Part shown: positions 18,198 through 25,025 of the stretch, piece after piece | Numbering within the stretch: position 1 is the first letter of the stretch | Layout of the letters: every line of letters starts with the position of its first letter | From: Sneathiella aquimaris | Lineage (GTDB): Bacteria > Pseudomonadota > Alphaproteobacteria > Sneathiellales > Sneathiellaceae | DNA: 64,000 nt | NCBI RefSeq assembly: GCF_026409565.1 | Contig: NZ_CP112881.1 | Span: 908,501 to 972,500, forward strand | Direction: 5' to 3' | The notes under the pieces: model-generated | Told to the model about the DNA's origin: nothing | What the model saw: the letters and a program-made list of their open reading frames with translations, nothing else | Database searches by the model: none | Translations under genes and position numbers: made by a program

Positions 18198-19238
18198 TTA
18201 AACGGTTACCTGCGCACTCTCAAAGGTTGCCATGTCATTATAGAAGGCACCAGCCGCCCTTAAAAGTGGCAAAGCAAGGGCCGCGCCGCTACCTTCTCCC
18301 AACCTCATTTCAAGATCAAGGAGAGGGTCGGCTTTCAGCGCGTCCAGAACCATTTTATGCCCCTGTTCCTGCGATGCATGCGAGAAGATCATATAGTCCC
18401 GTGCGGCGGGGGCCATCATACAGGCAAGAAGGGCGGAGGCTGTAACGATGAAACCATCTACTAGAATGACCGTTTTGTTCTTTGCACATTCCAGCATGGC
18501 ACCGCATATCTGCGCAATTTCAAAACCGCCCAGTTCCTGCAGGATCACCACAGGGTCTTCGCTTGTGACACGGGATACTGCCTCTGATACCAATGCCGTT
18601 TTTCGGCGTAATTGCTCGTCAGTGATGCCTGTTCCGCGGCCCACCATTTTTTCCGCGGTTTCATTCAGCGCCGCAGCACAGACCGCCGCTGCGGTCGAGG
18701 TGTTACCAATACCCATTTCACCAAAGCCGATGACATTGCTTCCGGCTTTTATCTGAAGACTGGCAATATGAGAGCCCTTGGTCAGACAGAATTCGAGTTG
18801 GTCCTCGCTCATGGCGCTTGTAGAACTGATATCATTGGTGCCGAGCCCGGCCGATTGATCGATCAGGTCGGCCATTCCTTTCAACGGAAATTTGATACCT
18901 GCATCAATAACCTTGAAGGCCATATCGTTGGCTTTGCAAAAGACGTTGATCGCTGCGCCGCCATTAAGAAAGTTCGCCACCATCTGTTGCGTGACTTCAC
19001 TGCCGGCAATGCTGACACCCTGTGCCGCAAGGCCATGATCTGCGGCAAAAACCAGCATCATGGGATGATTGATGGTTACTTTTTTGCTACCCTGAATTTT
19101 CGCCAATGTCGCCGCAAGCGTTTCCAGTTTTCCAAGTGACCCGGGAGGTTTTGTCTTCTGATCAATATTTGCCTGGATCTGCGGCAAATTTTTCAGTGAG
19201 ACGGGAGTAATGCCGTCGATCAGGTGGGCGATATCCAT
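18198..19238 (-). CDS. cobT: Nicotinate-nucleotide--dimethylbenzimidazole phosphoribosyltransferase (CobT/CobU)
   Basis: A 346-residue enzyme that makes alpha-ribazole 5'-phosphate from nicotinate mononucleotide and 5,6-dimethylbenzimidazole. KTKPPGSLGKLE (about residues 28-39), FAADHGLAAQGVS (about 69-81) and the C-terminal GEGSGAALALPLLRAA with the catalytic Glu are hallmarks. This is CobT in the enterobacterial sense (CobU of P. denitrificans). It is the first gene of the minus-strand cob operon, 29 nt ahead of cobS. No cobalamin riboswitch is seen upstream. Confidence 0.95.
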   Translation of the reverse strand: MDIAHLIDGITPVSLKNLPQIQANIDQKTKPPGSLGKLETLAATLAKIQGSKKVTINHPMMLVFAADHGLAAQGVSIAGSEVTQQMVANFLNGGAAINVFCKANDMAFKVIDAGIKFPLKGMADLIDQSAGLGTNDISSTSAMSEDQLEFCLTKGSHIASLQIKAGSNVIGFGEMGIGNTSTAAAVCAAALNETAEKMVGRGTGITDEQLRRKTALVSEAVSRVTSEDPVVILQELGGFEIAQICGAMLECAKNKTVILVDGFIVTASALLACMMAPAARDYMIFSHASQEQGHKMVLDALKADPLLDLEMRLGEGSGAALALPLLRAAGAFYNDMATFESAQVTV

Positions 19239-19351
19239 AAATTCAATTCCGTAACAAGAAGAAGCGTAACATATTTGTTATAAGGCCTGTTGCGCGGGCT
19301 GCATATCCTTTACATTCTTCAGCATTCATTTTGTGTTTTGAGGCATCGGGT
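19239..19351. promoter_or_regulatory. Divergent cobT/cobU intergenic region with repeats
   Basis: This 113-bp space must hold the promoters of the minus-strand cob operon and of cobU. GTAACA occurs twice in direct orientation (19251-19256 and 19266-19271). The second copy is part of an inverted repeat TAACA-tatt-TGTTA at 19267-19280. No B12 box is present, so control here is probably by a DNA-binding protein or constitutive. The identity of any regulator is unknown. Confidence 0.4.
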
Positions 19352-19903
19352 ATGAAACTTCATTTTATTCTGGGAGGCGCACGGTCAGGCAAAAGTGGCT
19401 TGGCCGAAAGGCTTGCTGATTTTCTGGGTAAAAATGTCTGCTATATCGCAACAGCAACTGCGTTTGATGAAGAAATGACAACCCGAATAGAGCGCCATAA
19501 AGAGCAGAGGCCCTCCCATTGGGTGTGCCTAGAGGAGCCGACCAAACTGGCGCAGGCCATTGGCAAGGGGTTTGAAATATCGGATATTGTGTTGGTGGAC
19601 TGCCTGACCCTATGGCTTAGTAATCTGTTGTTCACTGAAGACAGCGAACAACTGGAGACAGAAAAACGATCATTTTTGTCTCTGATTTCTGACTTAAAAG
19701 GATCGCATTCCGATAAACATCTTATCCTGGTGAGTAACGAAACGAATATGGGCGTGATTCCAATGGAAAAACTGACCCGTCAATATTGTGATTTGGCCGG
19801 TTGGCTTCATCAGGATATCGCCAAATTGAGTGACACAGCCATACTGGCGGTTGCCGGATTGCCGCATGTCCTTAAAGGAAACTGGCCGGAAGAGATCGTC
19901 TGA
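19352..19903 (+). CDS. cobU: Bifunctional adenosylcobinamide kinase / guanylyltransferase (CobU/CobP)
   Basis: A 183-residue enzyme that phosphorylates adenosylcobinamide and then transfers GMP to form adenosylcobinamide-GDP. The P-loop GGARSGKSGLAERL (about residues 8-21), the HKEQRPSHW segment carrying the guanylylated histidine, and the VDCLTLWLSNLL Walker B region identify it. This is CobP in P. denitrificans nomenclature. The frame starts at 19331, but the ATG at 19352 gives the family N-terminus immediately before the P-loop. It is transcribed away from the cobT operon. Confidence 0.95.
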   Translation: MKLHFILGGARSGKSGLAERLADFLGKNVCYIATATAFDEEMTTRIERHKEQRPSHWVCLEEPTKLAQAIGKGFEISDIVLVDCLTLWLSNLLFTEDSEQLETEKRSFLSLISDLKGSHSDKHLILVSNETNMGVIPMEKLTRQYCDLAGWLHQDIAKLSDTAILAVAGLPHVLKGNWPEEIV

Positions 19904-19969
19904 CGTCGGCTGGCGACCCCCAGATGCGTGCGAATATTCTTGCGTCTCATATTTTTAGTTGATACGAAG

Positions 19970-20175
19970 AGTAGTTATCACGTGGTTTCCAAAGTGTGTG
20001 CAAAGCATTCGGGAATGAAACGGGAATGAGGATCGGATGGACCTATTTCAGGCATTCAAAGCCTCAACCGCCCCCGCGACTGTAGGTGATGGTTGGTTTT
20101 CAGATACCACTGGCCTTTTTAAGGCTGGGAAGGGGATGACCAGCAAAGATCATGAGTCAGGATACCGGCCACTAA
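19970..20175 (+). promoter_or_regulatory. Cobalamin riboswitch (complete)
   Basis: The conserved elements appear in order: a GGGAATGA-type block near 20013, the core CCCCCGCGACTGTAGGTGATGG (about 20070-20090), CCACTGG (about 20108-20114), and a perfect B12 box AGTCAGGATACCGGCC at 20155-20170. Boundaries are approximate. Downstream, a short hairpin CCGTC-GGGTG-GACGG (20193-20207) abuts the AGGAG ribosome-binding site (20210-20214) of the CbiM-like gene, so gene control is probably at translation initiation. Confidence 0.93.
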
Positions 20176-20220
20176 CTGAAACTGTACCCATACCGTCGGG
20201 TGGACGGAGAGGAGAAAAAA

Positions 20221-20898
20221 ATGCATATCGAACCTGGAATAGTAGACAGTACAAAAATTGCCCTGAGTTACGCGACTGCCGTTGGCGCCATTGGTGTTGG
20301 CTTGAAATTCGCATGGGACACAATAAAAAAACAAGGGCCCGTCTCTTTGATCGGTCGAAGTGCCGCCGCCACTGCGCTGGTTTTCTCATTCTTCGAAGTT
20401 TTGCCACATTACCCGGTTGGCGTTTCGGAAGTTCATTTTATTCTTGGATCAACATTGTTTCTGATCTTGGGAGCGGCTCCTGCTGCGTTTGGACTGGCCT
20501 TCGGTCTGTTGATACAGGGTCTCTTCTTTGCACCGTTTGATTTGCCACAATACGGCATGAACCTGACGACATTGCTGGTTCCGCTATTTGGTCTTCAGTA
20601 TCTTGCGAAACGCATCATTGCGCCAGATACCGCTTATGTCGACCTCACTTACAAACAGACATTCGCATTGTCGACTGCCTACCAAGGCGGCATTGTTGCC
20701 TGGGTGACTTTCTGGGCCCTTTACGGATCTGGATTTACGGCAGAAACCTTAACCGGTGTTACAACCTTTGGCGCAGCCTATATGACTGTGATCCTGATTG
20801 AACCTCTTGCTGATTTGGCTGTTTTGGCAATCGCAAAAGCAAGCCGTAATTTTGCAAATGGTGGAATGGTTACAGATCGTCTTCACAACGGCGCCTGA
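20221..20898 (+). CDS. CbiM-like cobalt ECF permease component
   Basis: A 225-residue membrane protein with about six hydrophobic segments, resembling the CbiM/NikM substrate-specific component of cobalt/nickel ECF transporters. The N-terminus reads MHIEPG. In CbiM/NikM the free N-terminal Met amine and His2 coordinate the metal, so the start matters. The ATG at 20221, preceded by AGGAG at 6 nt, gives exactly this end, whereas an upstream in-frame ATG at 20200 would bury it. The gene sits directly under a cobalamin riboswitch, which supports cobalt uptake for B12. No cbiN, cbiQ or cbiO genes are nearby, so it is an orphan here. It ends just before a strong terminator. Confidence 0.82.
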   Translation: MHIEPGIVDSTKIALSYATAVGAIGVGLKFAWDTIKKQGPVSLIGRSAAATALVFSFFEVLPHYPVGVSEVHFILGSTLFLILGAAPAAFGLAFGLLIQGLFFAPFDLPQYGMNLTTLLVPLFGLQYLAKRIIAPDTAYVDLTYKQTFALSTAYQGGIVAWVTFWALYGSGFTAETLTGVTTFGAAYMTVILIEPLADLAVLAIAKASRNFANGGMVTDRLHNGA

Positions 20899-20922
20899 TT
20901 TATAAGACATCATTGAATGTTG

Positions 20923-20956
20923 AGGCGGCCTTATCGTGTTAAGGCCGCCTTTTTTA
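20923..20956 (+). terminator. Rho-independent terminator after the CbiM-like gene
   Basis: A perfect 11-bp stem, AGGCGGCCTTA (20923-20933) with TAAGGCCGCCT (20940-20950) and a 6-nt loop, is followed by a run of T. The cobF ribosome-binding site begins right after it, so cobF expression by read-through would be attenuated. Confidence 0.92.
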
Positions 20957-20966
20957 TGGGGACAGT

Positions 20967-21719
20967 ATGCTAGAATTATCGCTTGTTGGCATTGGGACCG
21001 GAAATCCAGAACATCTAACTCTTCAGGCTGTGCGTGTCCTAAATCAAATGGATGCAATCCTGATACCCCGTAAGGGAAAGAAAAAAGATGAGCTGGCGGA
21101 AGTCCGCAGAGGTATTCTTGCCGATATTCTCGATAATCCTGCAACAAGAATTATTGAGTTTGATCTGCCTGTTCGTAATCCGGAAATTGTGGATTATCAG
21201 GAAAGAGTAAACGCCTGGCATGATGAAATTGCTAAAATCTGGCTGCATGTGCTTCAAGCTGAAGTCGGGACAGCCGGCAAGGCGGCCTTTTTGATCTGGG
21301 GCGATCCCGGATTGTATGACAGCAGCCTTCGAATAGCGTCTCGCCTTCAGTCGCAGACACTGATCAAGATTGAGGTGGTTCCGGGCATTACGGCAATACA
21401 AGGCCTGACGGCATCCCACAATATTCCGCTTAATGAACTGGCCGAACCTTTTCTGGTGACCACTGGACGGCAGTTAAGGGAGCGGGGCTGGCCAAAGGAT
21501 GTTGAAACCGTTGTTGTTATGCTGGACGGTGAAAATTCATTTCAGTTTTTGACGGAAGAGGCGCTGTCCATATGGTGGGGTGCCTATGTGGGAATGGATA
21601 AAGAAATAACCCTGTCCGGGCCGCTGGAAGAGATGGGGGACCAAATTATCGAACAGCGAAATAAAGCGCGTGAAGTGAATGGTTGGGTGATGGATATTTA
21701 CATTCTTCGCCGGACTTGA
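20967..21719 (+). CDS. cobF: Precorrin-6A synthase (deacetylating) CobF
   Basis: A 250-residue tetrapyrrole methylase that methylates C1 of precorrin-5 with loss of acetate, a step specific to the aerobic pathway. LSLVGIGTGNPEHLTLQA at the N-terminus, FLIWGDPGLYDSSLRI (about residues 109-124) and VVPGITAIQGL are characteristic. GGGGACA lies 5 nt before the ATG, immediately behind the terminator of the CbiM-like gene. It is displaced from the main cob operon but remains within the cluster. It ends 38 nt from a convergent transporter gene. Confidence 0.95.
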   Translation: MLELSLVGIGTGNPEHLTLQAVRVLNQMDAILIPRKGKKKDELAEVRRGILADILDNPATRIIEFDLPVRNPEIVDYQERVNAWHDEIAKIWLHVLQAEVGTAGKAAFLIWGDPGLYDSSLRIASRLQSQTLIKIEVVPGITAIQGLTASHNIPLNELAEPFLVTTGRQLRERGWPKDVETVVVMLDGENSFQFLTEEALSIWWGAYVGMDKEITLSGPLEEMGDQIIEQRNKAREVNGWVMDIYILRRT

Positions 21720-21757
21720 CCCTCAATCTTCTGTTTTTTAGGGCGTATCAGCGATCC

Positions 21758-22753
21758 TTAAATCTTGGTTGGTGTTGACGGAGAGGGTGGGCTTTCTTTG
21801 TATTTTGTTAGCCATCCATACAAAGGAGTTGATGCAAGCGGGGTTAAGTATATTGGAAACTGAGCCAGCGCAATAAACAGGAGAAGAGATGTCACGGTTT
21901 CGGGGGGAAACGTCGCGAGAAAGAGGGCGGCGTTGCGGTTGCCAGCCATTAGAGCGACGGCGCCTTGGGTTGGTGAAATGAGGCTATTCCTCGGTTTTGA
22001 AATTTTCCTTGAGGCCACGAAGACAATGAGAAACAGCAAATGTATACCCCAGTTGGCAAATAGGGCCGCGCTCAAGTTCTCAACAAATGCGTCCATATCA
22101 TCAAAGGCATGAAGACCGATGCCGTTCATGATAACGATTGCAAAAATCAACATAATCAACGCTGACACGCCATCCATCAGCTTGTGATAGCGAATAAGCC
22201 TTGTTTCTCCTATGGTTTTTCGAAGAAAAATGGCGAGAATAATGGCCAACGAAATGGTCAGAAGAAGCCGGGAGAGAAGGGAGAGCGGGTCAAGGTTAAG
22301 AGGCAATTCCAGAAGGTAGAGGGTAATTAAAGGCACTGTAAACGGGACGATTAAAGTGCCAACAACCAATATATTCAGAACCAGTGCATCATCCAGTTTG
22401 AGAAGTGCCGCCATGCTCGGTGCAGAGGCAAGCGGCGGGGCGCAGGCTACAAGAACAAGGGCAATATGAAGAACTGGGGAAAGGCCAATGAACTGACACG
22501 CAAGATGAATAATCACCGGTAGCGCAATCATCAGTAAAAAAAGCAGTCCTCCCAATTTGATCGGGTTTTTCAAATGAGATAATACTTGCAGAAGGTCAAC
22601 ACGGATCATTGCGGTTGCAAGCAAAAGAACCACAAGAACCTGCAATGCAGGCGCAACGATCTCGCCAAAATTTGGCAGAAACAATCCAATAAGAACACCA
22701 AGGGCAAGGATAAGCCTTGCCTGTTGTCCGAAGAAGGTGAAAAAAGTGATCAT
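21758..22753 (-). CDS. Bile acid:sodium symporter (BASS)-like transporter
   Basis: A 331-residue integral membrane protein with about nine to ten hydrophobic helices, resembling the bile acid:sodium symporter/SBF-like superfamily. The segments LVACAPPLASAPSMAALLKL (about residues 102-121) and VALMAGNRNAALFLATFPPE (about 266-285) correspond to the two crossover regions of the fold. The substrate cannot be read from sequence, and members of the superfamily carry bile acids, pantoate, pyruvate and other organic anions. It is convergent with cobF and divergent from the TetR gene. A short hydrophilic Pro/Ser-rich tail ends the protein. Confidence 0.75.
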   Translation of the reverse strand: MITFFTFFGQQARLILALGVLIGLFLPNFGEIVAPALQVLVVLLLATAMIRVDLLQVLSHLKNPIKLGGLLFLLMIALPVIIHLACQFIGLSPVLHIALVLVACAPPLASAPSMAALLKLDDALVLNILVVGTLIVPFTVPLITLYLLELPLNLDPLSLLSRLLLTISLAIILAIFLRKTIGETRLIRYHKLMDGVSALIMLIFAIVIMNGIGLHAFDDMDAFVENLSAALFANWGIHLLFLIVFVASRKISKPRNSLISPTQGAVALMAGNRNAALFLATFPPETVTSLLLFIALAQFPIYLTPLASTPLYGWLTKYKESPPSPSTPTKI

Positions 22754-22972
22754 TGAAATCTATTGCCTGATGCGCGAGGGCCTTTATTTGGCCGGCTGTG
22801 TTTAATGCAGAGTTGGTTGGGCTCACTCAGTTAGGGCGGTTCTAAAGTTTGCGAAACCTGTGTCGCATGGTTGCAACGAGCATAGAAAGATACTTGTATT
22901 CACGCAAATATTCTTATCTGCAACAGACGGACAAAAGAAAGTAAGGCTTCTGGTGCCCGTCCCTTGAAAATG

Positions 22973-22984
22973 TACCGTACGGTA
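22973..22984. promoter_or_regulatory. Palindromic TetR-type operator upstream of the tetR gene
   Basis: TACCGTACGGTA is a perfect 12-bp palindrome 37 bp upstream of the TetR start codon. The same TACCG-NN-CGGTA pattern recurs at 23755-23766 in front of the RND operon, as expected for one repressor acting on itself and on its target. Confidence 0.7.
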
Positions 22985-23020
22985 TGTAAATGGTTCAAAA
23001 GGACAGCGCGATGGAAAACA

Positions 23021-23644
23021 ATGAGAAACCCGGAACGGACTAAAGAAAAATTGCTGAATACGGCCATTCATCTGGTCAGCAGGAGTAGCTATCACGAAGT
23101 GGGCGTCAATGAAATTTGCCGATCTGCGGGGGTTACCAAAGGCGCTTTCTATCATCATTTTGACTCTAAAGCGGACCTGTATTATCAGGCCGGAAAACAC
23201 CATTGGGACGTTTCGAAACCAGACTTTGACAGGATTACATCCGCGAAATTTACACCGCAGGAGCATCTGCAGAATCTCGTTGATATGATTATGGATCGCC
23301 ATCTGGTAGAGGAAGGACCCTTCACGCCGGATGCGCATAGCTGCACAATATTCAAGACGAGTAGCCATGTGAACGCTGCAGAACCCAAAGTCATACAATG
23401 TGCCGAAGAGCTTTCCGCAGAAATCATGAAGCATCATACACTGATGATCCGGGGCCTTCAGCGGGCAGGCATGCTGGCGGAAGACGCCGATCCTGAACGT
23501 GTAGCCCGCCTGCTTTATCACTTTATCCAAGGCGTGATTACCTTTGCACCGATGTTTCACAATGACGTTGATCTGAGAAGAGACTTGATTGAAGGCATCT
23601 ACCGCGTTGTTGGCTTGAGAAAAGAGTATCAAACGATTTTGTGA
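23021..23644 (+). CDS. TetR family transcriptional regulator
   Basis: A 207-residue TetR/AcrR regulator. The N-terminal helix-turn-helix runs over about residues 5-50 and includes VGVNEICRSAGVTKGAFYHHFDSKADLY. The C-terminal domain is a ligand-binding, dimerising helical domain. The frame can be extended to a TTG at 22964, but that would place the start inside the operator palindrome. The ATG at 23021 gives the typical N-terminus. It lies directly upstream of, and parallel to, an RND efflux operon whose promoter carries a matching palindrome, so it is very likely the local repressor. Confidence 0.88.
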   Translation: MRNPERTKEKLLNTAIHLVSRSSYHEVGVNEICRSAGVTKGAFYHHFDSKADLYYQAGKHHWDVSKPDFDRITSAKFTPQEHLQNLVDMIMDRHLVEEGPFTPDAHSCTIFKTSSHVNAAEPKVIQCAEELSAEIMKHHTLMIRGLQRAGMLAEDADPERVARLLYHFIQGVITFAPMFHNDVDLRRDLIEGIYRVVGLRKEYQTIL

Positions 23645-23753
23645 TGCTCATCCCGGTTTTGTGATCGAAAATGTAAGACCGGTCACAGAAGAAAGAATTG
23701 GTTTCATTCTAATCTTGAAATCAGACCTCCTGTTATGTACTTCCCCTAATAAC

Positions 23754-23767
23754 ATACCGATCGGTAT
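23754..23767. promoter_or_regulatory. Palindromic TetR-type operator upstream of the RND operon
   Basis: ATACCGATCGGTAT is a perfect 14-bp palindrome 25 bp before the RND adaptor start. It shares the TACCG-NN-CGGTA half-sites with the palindrome in front of the adjacent tetR gene (22973-22984). This is inferred to be the repressor site controlling efflux expression. Confidence 0.75.
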
Positions 23768-23791
23768 CTTCAATTAAGGGTGTTTTTTCTG

Positions 23792-24958
23792 ATGAAACGG
23801 CTATCATTTACAAAACTGATATTTGGTGTTGCTTTGCTCGTTACTGGCGCGGTTGCAATGCAATTTATTATGTTCAGCCCCTCCTCAGCTGAAGCCGAGG
23901 GCGGTACGCCGCCAAAGGCGCCGCAAGCTATGCCTGTAACTGTTAAAAATGTTGAGATAGAGCAGGTCCGCTTGTGGAGTAGTTACTCCGGGCGTTTGAA
24001 GGCAGTAGAAGAAGTGGCATTGCGCCCGCAAGTGAGCGGTGCAATCGTGGACGTCCGTTTTGAAGATGGCCAGAAAGTTCACGCCGGAGATATTCTGTTC
24101 GTGATTGACCCGCGTACCTTTGAAACCGCAGTGAAGCAGGCAAAAGCGGAACTGGATGCTGCCCGGCAAAATCTGACGCTGGCAAAAAAGGAAAAAATGC
24201 GGGCTCAGGAGCTTGTGGACAAAGGAAATGTTTCCAAGCGTGTTTTTGATGAGCGGATAAATGCTTATACGGTTGCTGCTAGCCGGGTCCGGCAGTCTGT
24301 TGCCGCGTTGGAACAGGCACAGATTGCCTTGGATCATGCCTATGTTAAATCTCCAATTAACGGGCGGGTTAGTCGGGTGGAAATCACCCGCGGCAATTAT
24401 GTTAATTCAGGGCCAAACGCACCTGTATTAACGACCATCGTTTCAACTGATGACATCTATGCCGATTTTGAAATCGACGAACAGCGGTATGTGGCGTTGC
24501 TTGGCAGCACGGACAAAAAGAATTTAAGCAAGGTCGTTATTCCGGTAGAACTTCAGGTCGGCAATGGCACCATGATTCAAGGCGTTGTGCACAGTTTTGA
24601 TAATCGAATTGATCCGAATACGGGAACGATACGAACGCGCGCTATTTTTGAGAATAAGCAGGAAAATCTGGTGCCGGGCATGTTTGCCAAAGTCAATATC
24701 GGAAATCCCGATCCCGTGCCGCTCATAATGATTTCGCCCGACGTCATCAATACCGATCAGGATCGTAAATTTGTGTATGCGATCTCCAAAGACAACACGG
24801 TCGAATATCGGCAGGTTGTGTTGGGCGCGTCTCAGGATGGCAAGCGGGTTGTTACATCTGGCCTGTCGGTGAATGATCAAGTCATTGTCGAAGGTCTGAT
24901 GAAGCTTCGGCCCGGAATGCCGGTGGCGCCAAAACCGGTTCAAAAAAGTCAGTCCTAG
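23792..24958 (+). CDS. RND efflux periplasmic adaptor subunit (membrane fusion protein)
   Basis: A 388-residue membrane fusion protein of the AcrA/MexE/MexA type. An N-terminal signal/anchor (about residues 8-28) is followed by the lipoyl/barrel-sandwich half GRLKAVEEVALRPQVSG, a coiled-coil hairpin (about residues 100-170), then the second lipoyl half and beta-barrel (IDPNTGTIRTRAIF). It bridges the inner-membrane pump to an outer-membrane channel. AAGGG 11 nt upstream supports the ATG at 23792 rather than the GTG at 23780. It is followed after 67 nt by the pump gene. No outer-membrane factor gene is adjacent, so a shared TolC-like protein is likely used. Confidence 0.93.
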   Translation: MKRLSFTKLIFGVALLVTGAVAMQFIMFSPSSAEAEGGTPPKAPQAMPVTVKNVEIEQVRLWSSYSGRLKAVEEVALRPQVSGAIVDVRFEDGQKVHAGDILFVIDPRTFETAVKQAKAELDAARQNLTLAKKEKMRAQELVDKGNVSKRVFDERINAYTVAASRVRQSVAALEQAQIALDHAYVKSPINGRVSRVEITRGNYVNSGPNAPVLTTIVSTDDIYADFEIDEQRYVALLGSTDKKNLSKVVIPVELQVGNGTMIQGVVHSFDNRIDPNTGTIRTRAIFENKQENLVPGMFAKVNIGNPDPVPLIMISPDVINTDQDRKFVYAISKDNTVEYRQVVLGASQDGKRVVTSGLSVNDQVIVEGLMKLRPGMPVAPKPVQKSQS

Positions 24959-25025
24959 TTCCTGGCGCGTCTCAACCTTATTTTCAGTTACCGACCTCAC
25001 GGCCGTTTATCTTAAAGGTATCGGA

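Noticed and set aside
18612..19139. Plus-strand 175-codon frame opposite cobT
   Set aside because: It overlaps a certain CobT and has no family resemblance.
20037..20540. Plus-strand 167-codon frame starting inside the second cobalamin riboswitch
   Set aside because: It covers the aptamer and overlaps the CbiM-like gene in another frame. The RNA element explains the sequence better.
22823..23632. Minus-strand open frame of 269 codons opposite the TetR gene
   Set aside because: The plus strand carries a clear TetR helix-turn-helix and operator. The antisense frame has an unlikely composition rich in Cys, His and Phe.
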